Numbered from the stretch's first letter, positions 1-7,594 are shown. The stretch: 64,000 bases of DNA from Dissulfurispira thermophila (GCF_014701235.1 NZ_AP022873.1:2108001-2172000); one strand, 5' to 3'. Numbers and translations: made by a program. The notes: generated by a model from the sequence alone, not told the origin.

Positions 1-109
<109 letters not shown>

Positions 110-195
110 GTTTTCGTTAGAATTTGATTCTGGTTAAAATTTGTTTAGAGTTCACGCACACACTTATTTAGCAGTTTTCAAAGAACGAGATTGAT

Positions 196-225
196 ACTTT
201 ACCTTAAATACAAATTCTTTGTCAA
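196..225 (-). promoter_or_regulatory. Probable rRNA operon promoter
   Basis: On the minus strand a perfect -35 TTGACA (225-220) is followed after 18 bases by TAAAGT (201-196). Downstream, at about 190-165, is the leader motif GTTCTTTGAAAACTGC, which resembles a boxA antitermination element of rRNA leaders. It lies about 90 bases upstream of the mature 16S end. Confidence 0.55.
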
Positions 226-239
226 GCGTAATCAAAAAC

Positions 240-269
240 TTTACTTCAAACCCTTTTATCTGTTATAAA
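240..269 (+). promoter_or_regulatory. Probable tRNA-Val promoter
   Basis: TTTACT (240-245), an 18-base spacer and TATAAA (264-269) lie 19 bases before the tRNA. The -35 is weak and the -10 good. It diverges from the rRNA promoter. Confidence 0.4.
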
Positions 270-287
270 TACACGATATGCTTTAAT

Positions 288-362
288 GGGCGATTAGCTC
301 AGTGGGAGAGCGCTTCCTTCACACGGAAGAGGTCGTAGGTTCAATCCCTACATCGCCTACCA
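288..362 (+). tRNA. tRNA-Val (anticodon CAC)
   Basis: The cloverleaf folds fully: acceptor GGGCGAT/ATCGCCT, D arm GCTCAGTGGGAGAGC, anticodon stem CTTCC/GGAAG with loop TTCACAC (anticodon CAC), T arm GTAGG-TTCAATC-CCTAC, discriminator A and an encoded CCA (360-362). Position 1-72 is a G-U wobble. Confidence 0.95.
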
Positions 363-367
363 TTTAA

Positions 368-441
368 AAGAATTAGGTTAAGGTTGAGGTTAAGGTAAAG
401 TTTTAGGAACAAGTAATGTTAGCCTGAACCTTAATTTTTGG
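368..441. repeat. TTAAGG-type degenerate repeat, inverted arms
   Basis: AATTAGGTTAAGGTTGAGGT (370-389) is answered by CCTGAACCTTAATTTT near 423-438, so the stretch can fold as an imperfect hairpin. The same TTAAGG-like units recur between genes at about 9380, 11290, 17880, 41820, 47535 and 55850. Confidence 0.6.
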
Positions 442-452
442 GAGAATAAAAA

Positions 453-1772
453 ATGCATATCACGATTATCGGCACAGGCTATGTAGGTCTTGTAACAGGC
501 GCTTGCTTTTCAGAATTCGGCGTTTTCGTAACTTGCGTTGACAAAGATAAAAATAAGATAGAATCCTTAAAAAATGGCACCATTCCTTTTTATGAGCCGG
601 GGCTTGAAGATATTGTAAAAAGAAACTTCAAACAAGGCAGACTTAAATTTTCAACAGATATTGGAGAGGCGGTTGAAGAATCTCTTGTCATATTTATTGC
701 TGTTGGTACTCCTCCAAGGGGTGATGGTTCTGCAGACCTCAGTTATGTAGATAATGTTGCAGAAGAAATAGCAAATCATATCAAAAGCTATAAAGTCATC
801 GTTACAAAAAGCACTGTGCCGGTCGGAACTGGGGAGAGAATAAGAAAGATAATATCTGAACACCTTCAGCAAACACAAGCAATAAACACAGCAGATAATC
901 TCTTCGATGTAGTCTCAAATCCTGAATTTCTAAGAGAAGGTGCTGCAATAGAGGATTTTATGAGACCAAACAGGGTTGTCATAGGTGCTGAGAGCCAACA
1001 GGCAATAGCAATAATGAAAGACCTTTATAGACCTCTGTATTTGATAGAGACGCCATTTGTAATAACAAATATTAAAACTGCAGAGCTAATCAAATATGCA
1101 TCAAACTCATTCCTTGCAACAAAAATCTCATTTATCAATGAAATGGCAAATCTCTGCGAAAAGGTTGGTGCAGATGTCAATGTGGTTGCTAAAGGCATGG
1201 GGCTTGACAGGAGGATCGGACCAAAATTCCTCCATGCAGGGCCGGGCTTTGGCGGCTCGTGCTTTCCAAAAGATACAAAGGCATTACTGAGAATTGCATC
1301 TGAGCACAATGTAGAACTTGGAATCGTAGATGCTGCAATAAGAGCAAATGAAAGACAGATTACAGTGGTATCAGAGAAAATTAAAACTATGCTTAATGAC
1401 ATCAAAGGCAAAACAATCGCAATTTTAGGGCTTTCATTTAAACCAAACACAGATGATATAAGAGAAGCACCTGCAATATCAATCATCAAAAACTTATTAA
1501 ATGCCGGTGCAAATATCAGGGCATATGACCCTGTTGCAATGGAAAATACAAAAATAGTTTTCCCTGACATAACATATTGCAAAGATGCCTATGATGCATG
1601 TAGTAGCGCAGATGCTGTTGTGATTATCACAGAATGGAATCAGTTTAGAAATCTCGATTTAGAGAGGATCATGAAACTTTTGAAACAGCCGTATTTCTTT
1701 GACCTGAGAAATATATATGAGCCACAAAAAATGAAGGCACTTGGATTCAATTATTATTCTATAGGGCGATAG
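453..1772 (+). CDS. ugd: UDP-glucose 6-dehydrogenase
   Basis: Oxidises UDP-glucose to UDP-glucuronate with two NAD+, supplying precursor for capsule, exopolysaccharide or LPS sugars in the cytoplasm. The 439 residues match the family length. The N-terminal NAD-binding Rossmann motif GTGYVGLVTG is at residues 7-16. The catalytic-cysteine motif GPGFGGSCFPKD lies near residues 262-273, and the C-terminal UDP-binding domain is complete. GGGAG lies a few bases before the ATG. No polysaccharide genes surround it, so it is a lone copy between tRNA-Val and the accessory region. The symbol could equally be tuaD or hasB-like; the reaction is clear. Confidence 0.95.
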   Translation: MHITIIGTGYVGLVTGACFSEFGVFVTCVDKDKNKIESLKNGTIPFYEPGLEDIVKRNFKQGRLKFSTDIGEAVEESLVIFIAVGTPPRGDGSADLSYVDNVAEEIANHIKSYKVIVTKSTVPVGTGERIRKIISEHLQQTQAINTADNLFDVVSNPEFLREGAAIEDFMRPNRVVIGAESQQAIAIMKDLYRPLYLIETPFVITNIKTAELIKYASNSFLATKISFINEMANLCEKVGADVNVVAKGMGLDRRIGPKFLHAGPGFGGSCFPKDTKALLRIASEHNVELGIVDAAIRANERQITVVSEKIKTMLNDIKGKTIAILGLSFKPNTDDIREAPAISIIKNLLNAGANIRAYDPVAMENTKIVFPDITYCKDAYDACSSADAVVIITEWNQFRNLDLERIMKLLKQPYFFDLRNIYEPQKMKALGFNYYSIGR

Positions 1773-1781
1773 AAAAGCAAA

Positions 1782-1810
1782 TTGAAAATAGCAGCATAAT
1801 GTGATACGAT
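1782..1810 (+). promoter_or_regulatory. Sigma70-type promoter of the same design as the cassette promoters
   Basis: TTGAAA (1782-1787), a 17-base spacer and TACGAT (1805-1810), followed by TTTCAAAAGCC. The same -35, spacing and downstream sequence precede the paralogous gene at 7132, so the promoter and the gene were copied together. Confidence 0.5.
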
Positions 1811-1837
1811 ATTTTCAAAAGCCTTAGAGGGGATAAA

Positions 1838-2185
1838 ATGGCAGCAACACTTGAAGAAGAAGTTGCATATCTGAGAGGCAAGGTAGAGGAGCATTCAAAG
1901 GCATGGTCTGATTTAAAAGACATGATGATAAATCATGACGCAAAAATGATAGCCTTTGAGCAGAGAATTGACAGAAGATTTGAAGCCATTGACAGAAGAT
2001 TTGAAGCCATTGACAAAAGATTTGAAGCCATTGACAGAAGATTCGAAGCTGTTGACAGAAGATTCGAAGCCATTGACAGAAGATTCGAGGCACTGGATCA
2101 GAAATTCAGCAGATATTTCTTATGGATAATAGGGATTCAAGTGTCAGTCTTACTTGCTGTAATAGCTTCGATGTTAAGACACTGA
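1838..2185 (+). CDS. Tail-anchored heptad-repeat coiled-coil protein
   Basis: Function unknown. The 115 residues comprise a short N-terminal head (MAATLEEEVAYLRGKVEEHS), then seven or so near-identical 7-residue units (RFEAIDR, from about residue 45 to 88), then one C-terminal membrane helix (YFLWIIGIQVSVLLAVIASM). The repeat is encoded by 21-bp DNA units, so copy number can change by slippage. It is a close paralogue of the 100-residue protein at 7132, which has fewer units. It has its own promoter (1782-1810) and SD (AGAGGGG). Its stop overlaps the end of the opposite-strand TPR gene by 12 bases. The likely topology is a cytoplasmic rod with the C-terminus in the membrane. Confidence 0.75.
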   Translation: MAATLEEEVAYLRGKVEEHSKAWSDLKDMMINHDAKMIAFEQRIDRRFEAIDRRFEAIDKRFEAIDRRFEAVDRRFEAIDRRFEALDQKFSRYFLWIIGIQVSVLLAVIASMLRH

Positions 2186-2743
2186 TTTATTTGCAATTAT
2201 CTGCCTGAAACATTCAGAATTTCGGATATTATCATATGTCCTTGATGTCTTGATATATCTCCAGTTATTGTAGCCCTTTTCAATAGCCTTTTTTAGCCAT
2301 TTGCATGCCTCATCTGCATTATTTCTTGCTGCATAAAGCTCAGCCATACTGTTTAAGGCATAGATATTATCAGGACTCAGACTAAGGGATTTCTTAATAT
2401 CTCTTTCTGCATCATCGAGCATACCCATCAATATGTATGTAAAGCCTCTGTTATTATAAGCCATAGCGTTCTGAGGATTAAGTGCGATTGCCTTATTAAA
2501 ATCCTCAATAGAGCGATCAAAATATCCTATTTCTTGATAGGCATTTCCCCTGTTGATATATGCTGCCTCAAATGCAGGGTTTAATTCAATCGCCATGTTA
2601 AAATCAGCAATCGCATAATCATATCGTCCTTTTTTAAGATGAGCAATAGCCCTGTTGTTATATGCATGAAAATTATGCGGATCTTCTCTTATAATCCCTG
2701 TGTATTTTTCAATATTAAATTCGTATTTGAATTTTTTGCTCAT
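2174..2743 (-). CDS. Tetratricopeptide (TPR) repeat protein
   Basis: A 189-residue protein with about four TPR units in a row. Signatures such as AIADFNMAIELNP, SIEDFNKAIALNP and YNNRGFTY lie between residues 25 and 140. TPRs form helical scaffolds for protein-protein contacts; the partner is unknown. There is no signal peptide, so it is probably cytoplasmic. The ATG at 2743 is used here; an in-frame TTG at 2767 would add eight residues, and neither has a clear SD. It faces the coiled-coil gene at 1838 tail to tail. Confidence 0.8.
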   Translation of the reverse strand: MSKKFKYEFNIEKYTGIIREDPHNFHAYNNRAIAHLKKGRYDYAIADFNMAIELNPAFEAAYINRGNAYQEIGYFDRSIEDFNKAIALNPQNAMAYNNRGFTYILMGMLDDAERDIKKSLSLSPDNIYALNSMAELYAARNNADEACKWLKKAIEKGYNNWRYIKTSRTYDNIRNSECFRQIIANKSVS

Positions 2744-3081
2744 TAAATCAATATTACTACTCAACAAAGCAAACTGTCAAAAATTCTTTGTGCTGTCGCC
2801 AGTGTTCACACTGTGTTGTAAAATAGACACAATATCCCTTCAAACAGTTAAGCAATTAAGCAATTAAGAACTTAAAAGCACACCCCCAAAAATACCCTAT
2901 TTTCAAACCCTTAACTACCAGCTACTCAAACATCTTGCTATTTAATGAGTCTGGCATATTTGTTGCAATCTTAAGTTTTGGTTTTTTGTTCTTTGACAAC
3001 TTTTTTTTCTTGACAAATCAGGTTTAAGATGCTATAAAATCAGCATCCTGACATCACCAGCATATATATCAGCGATGATAA
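2744..3081. other. Non-coding spacer between the TPR gene and a gene remnant
   Basis: AT-rich sequence with short direct repeats (AAGCAATTAAGCAATTAAG at about 2850-2870) and homopolymer runs. No convincing ORF, tRNA or strong hairpin was seen. Confidence 0.5.
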
Positions 3082-3324
3082 AGAAGAAGAGAGATAAAAA
3101 GGCATCTTGACATTCAAGCGGAGAGATTTACGCATGAACTTAGCTTTGTCATAGACGAGATAAAGGCTACAGAGGAGAGATTAAATAGAAAAATTGAATC
3201 AGAAATAGTAGGATTAAGAAAAGAACTCAAACAGGAAATAAGGGAAGTCAGGCAGGAACTTATAGCGCATAGAGATAACACAGAAGTTCATACCCAAAGG
3301 GCTAAAATTAAAAAAGGGCTTTAA
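3082..3324 (+). pseudogene. Remnant of a small coiled-coil gene
   Basis: The frame is open from 3082 to the TAA at 3322-3324 and encodes about 80 charged residues with coiled-coil character (DIQAERFTHELSF, LRKELKQEIREVRQE, AHRDNTEVH). The DIQAER and AHRDNTE phrases resemble small coiled-coil hypothetical proteins I associate with Nitrospirota and deltaproteobacteria (from memory, not searched). No ATG is in frame and a stop lies directly upstream, so the 5' end appears lost. It ends 2 bases before the next gene. Confidence 0.4.
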
Positions 3325-3326
3325 AA

Positions 3327-4205
3327 ATGAACACAGCAGAAGAAAAAGAGACCACAAAAGTAGAAGTAGCACAGATAGACCCGCTTTTTTTTGTGGTGCG
3401 GGAATTAGACAGCATAAAAATAAGCACCAAAGAAGAATTTGACAAGGTTTACAAAGCAATTGACTCACTGCGGGCAGAAACAAAAGCTGAATTTGACAAA
3501 GTCTATAAGGAGTTTGACAAGGTATATAAAAAGTTTGATAATGTCGAAGAATCAATAAATAGCCTTAAAAGTGAAATCAAAGGTGAAATAAATAGCCTCA
3601 GAACTGAAACTAAAGATGAAATAAACAGCCTCAAAAATGAAATTAAAGATGAAATAAATAGCCTTAGAACTGAAACCAAAAGTGAGATAAACAGCCTCAA
3701 AAATGAAATTAAAGATGAAATAAATAGCCTTAGAACTGAAACCAAAAGTGAGATAAACAGCCTCAAAAATGAAATTAAAGATGAAATAAACAGCTTCAGA
3801 ACTGAAATTAAAGATGAAATAAATAGCCTCAGAACTGAAACCAAAAGTGAGATAAACAGCCTCAGAACTGAAACTAAAGATGAAATAAACAGCCTTAAAA
3901 ATGAAATTAAAAGTGAAATCAAAAGTGAAATAAATAGCCTTAGAACTGAAACCAAAGGTGAGATAAACAGCCTTAAAAATGAAATTAAAGATGAAATAAA
4001 TAGCTTCAGAAGTGAAACCAAAGGTGAGATAAACAACCTTAGAAATGAAATTAAAAGTGAAATCAAAAGTGAGATAAACAGCCTCAGAACTGAAATTAAA
4101 GATGACACAAAAGAGCTTCGCTCATTTATGATAAAGCTCACATTCAGCATGGCTGGACTTATAATAGCAGGAGTTGGTATATTATTCAGCATTATCAAAC
4201 CATAA
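3327..4205 (+). CDS. Long hendecad-repeat coiled-coil protein with C-terminal membrane helix
   Basis: Function unknown. The 292 residues fall into three parts. The head (residues 1-70) contains FDKVYK units. Then come roughly 16 copies of an 11-residue unit of the types EINSLRTETKD and EINSLKNEIKD (residues ~75-255). A C-terminal membrane helix (FSMAGLIIAGVGILFSII) follows. Eleven-residue periodicity is typical of right-handed or straight coiled coils. The DNA is a 33-bp tandem repeat. It shares the rod-plus-membrane-tail design with the proteins at 1838, 6584, 7132 and 8200, although the repeat sequences differ. The opposite strand is open only because the repeat lacks stops there. Confidence 0.7.
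   Translation: MNTAEEKETTKVEVAQIDPLFFVVRELDSIKISTKEEFDKVYKAIDSLRAETKAEFDKVYKEFDKVYKKFDNVEESINSLKSEIKGEINSLRTETKDEINSLKNEIKDEINSLRTETKSEINSLKNEIKDEINSLRTETKSEINSLKNEIKDEINSFRTEIKDEINSLRTETKSEINSLRTETKDEINSLKNEIKSEIKSEINSLRTETKGEINSLKNEIKDEINSFRSETKGEINNLRNEIKSEIKSEINSLRTEIKDDTKELRSFMIKLTFSMAGLIIAGVGILFSIIKP
3560..4110 (+). repeat. 33-bp tandem repeat within a coding sequence
   Basis: About 16 imperfect copies of a 33-bp unit (GAAATAAATAGCCTCAGAAC plus AGAAATTAAAGAT-like sequence) keep the reading frame. Two places carry a partial extra unit (AAAAGTGAAATC), shifting register by four residues. Blocks alternate LRTETK and LKNEIK types, which indicates duplication of 66-bp dimers. Confidence 0.85.
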
Positions 4206-4263
4206 AAAAGGAGGTGATGCCTGGAGGAAAGGTCAGGAAAAGACAAAAGGAGAGAAGTAAAGT

Positions 4264-4328
4264 TGTCATTGCGAGCGAGACAAAGCAATCTCAGCAGTGA
4301 GATCCTTCGCCAAAGCTCAAAATGACAA
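4264..4328. repeat. Palindromic dispersed repeat (TTGTCATTGCGAGC type)
   Basis: TTGTCATTGCGAGCGAGACA (4264-4283) and the 3' arm ending in AAAATGACAA (4319-4328) are inverted around AATCTCAGCAGTGAGAT. This is the widespread TCATTGCGAGC...GCAATGACA intergenic repeat class known from many bacterial genomes; here the right arm has decayed. It lies upstream of the porin gene. Confidence 0.65.
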
Positions 4329-4408
4329 GGCAGTTGAGAGCAAAATCCGCCCTTGGCGGAAAAACTGAACCAATCATTAAAACAGGATTGGGAAGTGGAG
4401 GAAGTTAA

Positions 4409-5806
4409 ATGAAAAAGTTTTTGGCAATCATTGCAAGCTTAGCATTAGTGCTCGGCTTTGCAGCAAGCGCATTTGCCATCCATGCTGAGATCCCATCAGA
4501 GACTCAGGCAATAGTGGCAAAAGGCAGCACCCAGATAACACTGGGCGGTCAATTGAGGGTAAGAGGTGAGATCCAGCAAAACACCTCTGATTTCTTTAGT
4601 GATAAATCAGACAGAAAATCATATTACGACCAGCGTGTAAGGCTCCGTCTGCAAGCTGATGTCACCAAAAACACAACAGGTGTGATTCATCTGGAAGGCG
4701 GTACAAACAAAGATGACAACTTTAAATGGGGCGATAATTCATCATCAGGCGCAAGCGGTATATACGCCACCGGTAATGCAAAGAAAAGCAGCTTATACAT
4801 CCTTGAGGCATGGATTCAGCACAAAGGCACAGGACTTCTTGGAATCCCTGCAGGCATAAAGGTTGGTCATATGCCTTTAAAACTCGGCAACGGTCTCTTC
4901 TTTGACCACAGCAAGTTTGGCGATGACGCAATCGTATTCTTTATGGACCCTATAAAGGAACTGCATATTGGACTGTTGACAGCCAAATTTGCTGACAATG
5001 TAGCCAGTGACACAGCTAACAACGACGCAGATGCATATGTTGGACTTATGGTTTACAAACCAAATAAGGACACCAACATCAGCTTCGATGTGACTTATGT
5101 TGATGACAAAAGGAGTAACGGTCTCGGCGGGATCACTTATGGGAATACACCAAATATTGTAAATATTCCAACACATCTCTGGAACTTTGGCTTAAGGGGT
5201 GATACAAACATCTCTGGTTTTGGGATATATGCTGATGTAGAACTCCAGAATGGTAAAATTGAATACGATAAAGTAGCAGGCCTCGACGAAACAAAACTGA
5301 GAGGTTATGCTTACATGGTAGGCTTGAACTATAAGCTTGACCCTGTGAAAGTTGAACTCGAATATGCATATGGTAGCGGTGATGATGATTCAAACGACAA
5401 CAAAAACAAAAATTTTGTAACATCACTCGGATCTGACAAACACTTTACATATGTATATGAATACCGCACAAAAAATGCACAAGGTACTCAATATGGTGGA
5501 CTCACCAATACCCAGTATGTAAAACTCGGATTATCGTCAAATCTTACAAAGGATCTCACTGGTGAAATCCAAGGCTACTGGTTGAGAGCCAGTAAGAAAT
5601 ACTCAGCAACTTATGACAGTAAGAATATCGGAACAGAAATAGATGCAAAAGTCAGCTACAAGATTGATAAGAACCTTGTATACTGGGTAGAAGGCGGCTA
5701 CCTCTGGGCTGGAAACTTCTGGAAAAACTTTACAGGCGATACATCAACAGCTAAGAAAGTTGACGACGCCTATGCAATCAGGCACGGAATTCAGCTCAGC
5801 TTCTAA
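4409..5806 (+). CDS. Outer-membrane beta-barrel porin
   Basis: A 465-residue outer-membrane channel. Residues 1-23 are a classical signal peptide (MKKFLAIIASLALVLGFAAS, cleavage after AFA). The rest alternates in beta-strand fashion (ITLGGQLRVRGEIQ, RVRLRLQADV), with many Tyr/Phe belt residues and a C-terminal strand ending in Phe (HGIQLSF), the signal for BAM insertion. The substrate cannot be told. GGAGG precedes the ATG by seven bases. A strong terminator follows at 5831-5860. The last 42 bases of this gene recur five more times within 2.8 kb downstream. Confidence 0.85.
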   Translation: MKKFLAIIASLALVLGFAASAFAIHAEIPSETQAIVAKGSTQITLGGQLRVRGEIQQNTSDFFSDKSDRKSYYDQRVRLRLQADVTKNTTGVIHLEGGTNKDDNFKWGDNSSSGASGIYATGNAKKSSLYILEAWIQHKGTGLLGIPAGIKVGHMPLKLGNGLFFDHSKFGDDAIVFFMDPIKELHIGLLTAKFADNVASDTANNDADAYVGLMVYKPNKDTNISFDVTYVDDKRSNGLGGITYGNTPNIVNIPTHLWNFGLRGDTNISGFGIYADVELQNGKIEYDKVAGLDETKLRGYAYMVGLNYKLDPVKVELEYAYGSGDDDSNDNKNKNFVTSLGSDKHFTYVYEYRTKNAQGTQYGGLTNTQYVKLGLSSNLTKDLTGEIQGYWLRASKKYSATYDSKNIGTEIDAKVSYKIDKNLVYWVEGGYLWAGNFWKNFTGDTSTAKKVDDAYAIRHGIQLSF

Positions 5807-5891
5807 TTGCTGAATATCTGAATCTCAAAAGGCGGCGGGCATTTGCCCGCCGCCTTTTTTGTTTGATTTTTAGTTTCTTGTCTACTATATT
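5765..5891 (+). repeat. Cassette junction R0: porin 3' end, terminator, promoter (127 bp, type I)
   Basis: Contains the true porin tail (codons for DAYAIRHGIQLSF and stop, 5765-5806), the GC-rich terminator (5831-5860), then TTGATT (5863-5868), 17 bases and TATATT (5886-5891). This is the parental form of the junction. The type I terminator region starts AATTG...TGAATCTCAAAAGGCGG. Confidence 0.8.
5831..5860 (+). terminator. Rho-independent terminator of the porin gene
   Basis: GGCGGCGGGC-ATTT-GCCCGCCGCC followed by six T, a perfect 10-bp stem. Confidence 0.9.
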
Positions 5892-5896
5892 TAAAT

Positions 5897-6094
5897 ATGG
5901 ATAGTTTAAATAGGGAAGCAATAAAAAAGGAACTTAAGGTAAATTTGGAAAAATTTAAGATAGCTGCCACTGTAACAACATTAATAACAGGAGGTTTGAT
6001 TGGACTTTTATTCAAGCAAGCTGATACAACTATGAAGGCAATACTTTTTATTGTAGGGGCAATAGCTGATTTGATTTTTGCTATTTATCTTTGA
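5897..6094 (+). CDS. Small two-helix membrane protein (cassette A, first gene)
   Basis: 65 residues of unknown function. A basic amphipathic start (MDSLNREAIKKELKVNLEKF) is followed by two membrane segments (about residues 24-40 and 46-65). The ATG falls only 5 bases after the promoter -10 element (5886-5891) and has no SD, so the mRNA would be leaderless or nearly so. A 31-residue membrane peptide follows after 52 bases. The same pairing of a ~65-residue two-helix protein with a 31-residue one-helix protein occurs in the cassette at 7595-7887. Confidence 0.6.
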   Translation: MDSLNREAIKKELKVNLEKFKIAATVTTLITGGLIGLLFKQADTTMKAILFIVGAIADLIFAIYL

Positions 6095-6146
6095 AAATTG
6101 GACAATTTGATTGAAAAATTATTAATCAGGTTAAGGGAGGCTTAAA

Positions 6147-6242
6147 GTGTTTGAGATAATCGGCTCTATAACTGTAGGAGTGTTGCTAATATTATTTGTT
6201 CTTGCATTTACTCATAACTTGATACTGAAAAAACAAAAATAG
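6147..6242 (+). CDS. 31-residue single-helix membrane peptide (cassette A, second gene)
   Basis: GTG start preceded by GGGAGG at a seven-base spacing. The peptide (MFEIIGSITVGVLLILFVLA, then FTHNLILKKQK) is one membrane helix with a basic C-terminus. It has exactly the same length as the peptide at 7792-7887 and similar layout, which supports both as real. Function unknown; toxin-like or regulatory membrane micropeptides have this shape, but nothing here proves it. Confidence 0.5.
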   Translation: MFEIIGSITVGVLLILFVLAFTHNLILKKQK

Positions 6243-6285
6243 TCGAGGAATAGATTGGACGGGTTGACAATCACATAGCAACCAA

Positions 6286-6431
6286 AATGCCTATGCAATC
6301 AGACACGGAATCACACTCAGCTTCTAAATCAGTGCGGAAGCTCTGAAGCGCAGAAGTCAAGGCGGTGAGTCACCATATAAATGGTGCCACCGCCTTTTTT
6401 GTTTGAAAATCATCTTAATTTCTGCTATGCT
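6286..6431 (+). repeat. Cassette junction R1 (146 bp, type II)
   Basis: A porin tail ghost (NAYAIRHGITLSF and stop, 6286-6327) with no gene in front of it is followed by a two-level hairpin terminator (AAGGCGGTG...CACCGCC, inner CACCAT/ATGGTG, T run; 6359-6400). TTGAAA (6403-6408), 17 bases and TATGCT (6426-6431) come next. Confidence 0.8.
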
Positions 6432-6457
6432 ATTTTTAAAAGCCCTTTGGAGGACAT

Positions 6458-6583
6458 ATGCCTACAACGCTTGAAGAAAGAGTCGCCTATCTTGAAGGCA
6501 AGGTCAAAGGATTAAGAAAAGGGGTGTGTAATATTTCTTTAAGCCCTTTGAAAAGTGCAGATATGACGAAGGAGGTTAAGTAA
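6458..6583 (+). CDS. 41-residue hybrid ORF (truncated heptad-protein start)
   Basis: Begins exactly like the heptad-repeat protein at 7132 (MPTTLEERVAYLEGKV) with the same SD (GGAGG) and promoter. After codon 16 it switches to unrelated sequence (KGLRKGVCNISLSPLKSADM), and its TAA abuts the ATG of the next gene (TAAATG). It is probably a recombination scar that supplies transcription and coupled translation to the gene at 6584. An almost identical copy is at 8074. Confidence 0.5.
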   Translation: MPTTLEERVAYLEGKVKGLRKGVCNISLSPLKSADMTKEVK

Positions 6584-6961
6584 ATGCCTGTAATAACCAT
6601 ACCAAAGGCATTGAGAGACAAGCTTGGAGATGAGGCAGCAGAGTCCTTTGCAGTGCTTCTTAAAGAAGTAGAGCATGAAGGCAGAAAAGACGCCCTTGTG
6701 CTGGCAGAGGAGAGATTTGAACGCAGGCTCTCTGAAGAAGTAGCATCACTAAGAGTAAAAATCAGTGAGGTAAAAGCAGAACTCGAAACTAAAATCAGTG
6801 AGGTAAAAGCAGAACTCGAAACTAAAATCAGTGAGGTAAAGGCTGAACTCGAAGCTAAAATCAGTGAGGTAAAGGTTGACATTATTAAGTGGATGTTTAT
6901 CTTCTGGGCTGGGCAGATAGTCGTATTGATAGCTATATTACAGATATTCTTCCGTAAATAA
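6584..6961 (+). CDS. Tail-anchored hendecad coiled-coil protein (cassette B)
   Basis: 125 residues. The N-terminal region (MPVITIPKALRDKLGDEAAE, residues 1-50) resembles the DUF1640/CCDC90-like group of short coiled-coil membrane proteins (a resemblance judged by eye). About four 11-residue units (KISEVKAELET) follow at residues 58-98, then a C-terminal membrane helix (FIFWAGQIVVLIAILQIFF). AAGGAGG lies upstream and start codon and preceding stop touch. Its stop TAA overlaps the porin tail ghost of junction R2. The copy at 8200 differs at only a couple of residues. Confidence 0.75.
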   Translation: MPVITIPKALRDKLGDEAAESFAVLLKEVEHEGRKDALVLAEERFERRLSEEVASLRVKISEVKAELETKISEVKAELETKISEVKAELEAKISEVKVDIIKWMFIFWAGQIVVLIAILQIFFRK

Positions 6962-7105
6962 TGCCTATGCAATCAGGCACGGAATTCAGCTCAGCTTCTA
7001 AATCAGTGCAGAAGCTCTGAAGAGCAGAAGTCAAGGCGGTGAGTCACCATATAAATGGTGCCACCGCCTTTTTTGTTTGAAAATCATCTTAATTTCTGCT
7101 ATGCT
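6960..7105 (+). repeat. Cassette junction R2 (146 bp, mosaic)
   Basis: Tail ghost NAYAIRHGIQLSF and stop (6960-7001) is type I in sequence. The terminator (7033-7074) and promoter (TTGAAA 7077-7082, 17 bases, TATGCT 7100-7105) are type II, so a crossover took place near the stop codon. Confidence 0.8.
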
Positions 7106-7131
7106 ATTTTCAAAAGCCCTTTGGAGGACAT

Positions 7132-7434
7132 ATGCCTACAACGCTTGAAGAAAGAGTCGCCTATCTTGAAGGCAAGGTCGAAGAGCACTCAAAGGTGTGG
7201 TCTGATTTGAAGGATATGATGATAAATCATGACTCAAAGATGATAGCCTTTGAGCAGCGAATTGACAGACGATTTGAGGCTATTGACAAACGATTTGAAG
7301 CTATTGACAGACGATTTGAGGCTATTGACAGAAGATTTGAAGCTATTGACCAGAAGTTCAGCAAATATTTCTTATGGATAATAGGTATTCAGGTATCAGT
7401 TTTACTTGCTGTAATAGCCTCAATGTTGAGGTAA
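7132..7434 (+). CDS. Tail-anchored heptad-repeat coiled-coil protein (cassette C)
   Basis: A 100-residue paralogue of the protein at 1838. It has the same head (MPTTLEERVAYLEGKVEEHS), five RFEAIDR-type heptads (residues ~45-75), and the same C-terminal helix (YFLWIIGIQVSVLLAVIASM). The promoter (7077-7105) and SD (GGAGG) are shared with the hybrid ORFs at 6458 and 8074. Function unknown. It ends 23 bases before the next porin tail ghost. Confidence 0.75.
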   Translation: MPTTLEERVAYLEGKVEEHSKVWSDLKDMMINHDSKMIAFEQRIDRRFEAIDKRFEAIDRRFEAIDRRFEAIDQKFSKYFLWIIGIQVSVLLAVIASMLR

Positions 7435-7457
7435 AGCGAGTAAAAGCAATCACAGAA

Positions 7458-7584
7458 GATGCCTATGCAATCAGGCACGGAATTCAGCTCAGCTTCTAAT
7501 TGTAAAAACAGTTGAATCTCAAAGGCGGGTTGAAAATGTAACTCGCCTTTTTTGATTGATTTTTCATATTTCCTGTGCTATCTT
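7458..7584 (+). repeat. Cassette junction R3 (127 bp, type I)
   Basis: Tail ghost DAYAIRHGIQLSF and stop (7458-7499) is identical at the protein level to the real porin end. A weaker terminator follows (GGCGGGTT...AACTCGCC plus T run, 7521-7553), then TTGATT (7556-7561), 17 bases and TATCTT (7579-7584). It has exactly the same total length as R0. Confidence 0.8.
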
Positions 7585-7594
7585 TAAATCAAAG

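Noticed and set aside
3560-4110. CRISPR array
   Set aside because: Units are contiguous 33-bp coding repeats with no unique spacers, and no cas gene is in the window.
3503-4288. Long minus-strand ORF rich in LRLFISLLIS repeats
   Set aside because: It is the exact antisense of the 33-bp coding repeat at 3560-4110; the repeat simply lacks stops in that frame. No SD or plausible protein features beyond periodicity.
6487-6972. Minus-strand ORF with SSSAFTSLILV repeats (and its copy at 8103-8588)
   Set aside because: Antisense shadow of the duplicated hendecad genes at 6584 and 8200.
7556-7594. N-terminal extension of the cassette D gene (ATG at 7556)
   Set aside because: The extension lies within the promoter -35 to -10 region, so a transcript from that promoter would not include it.
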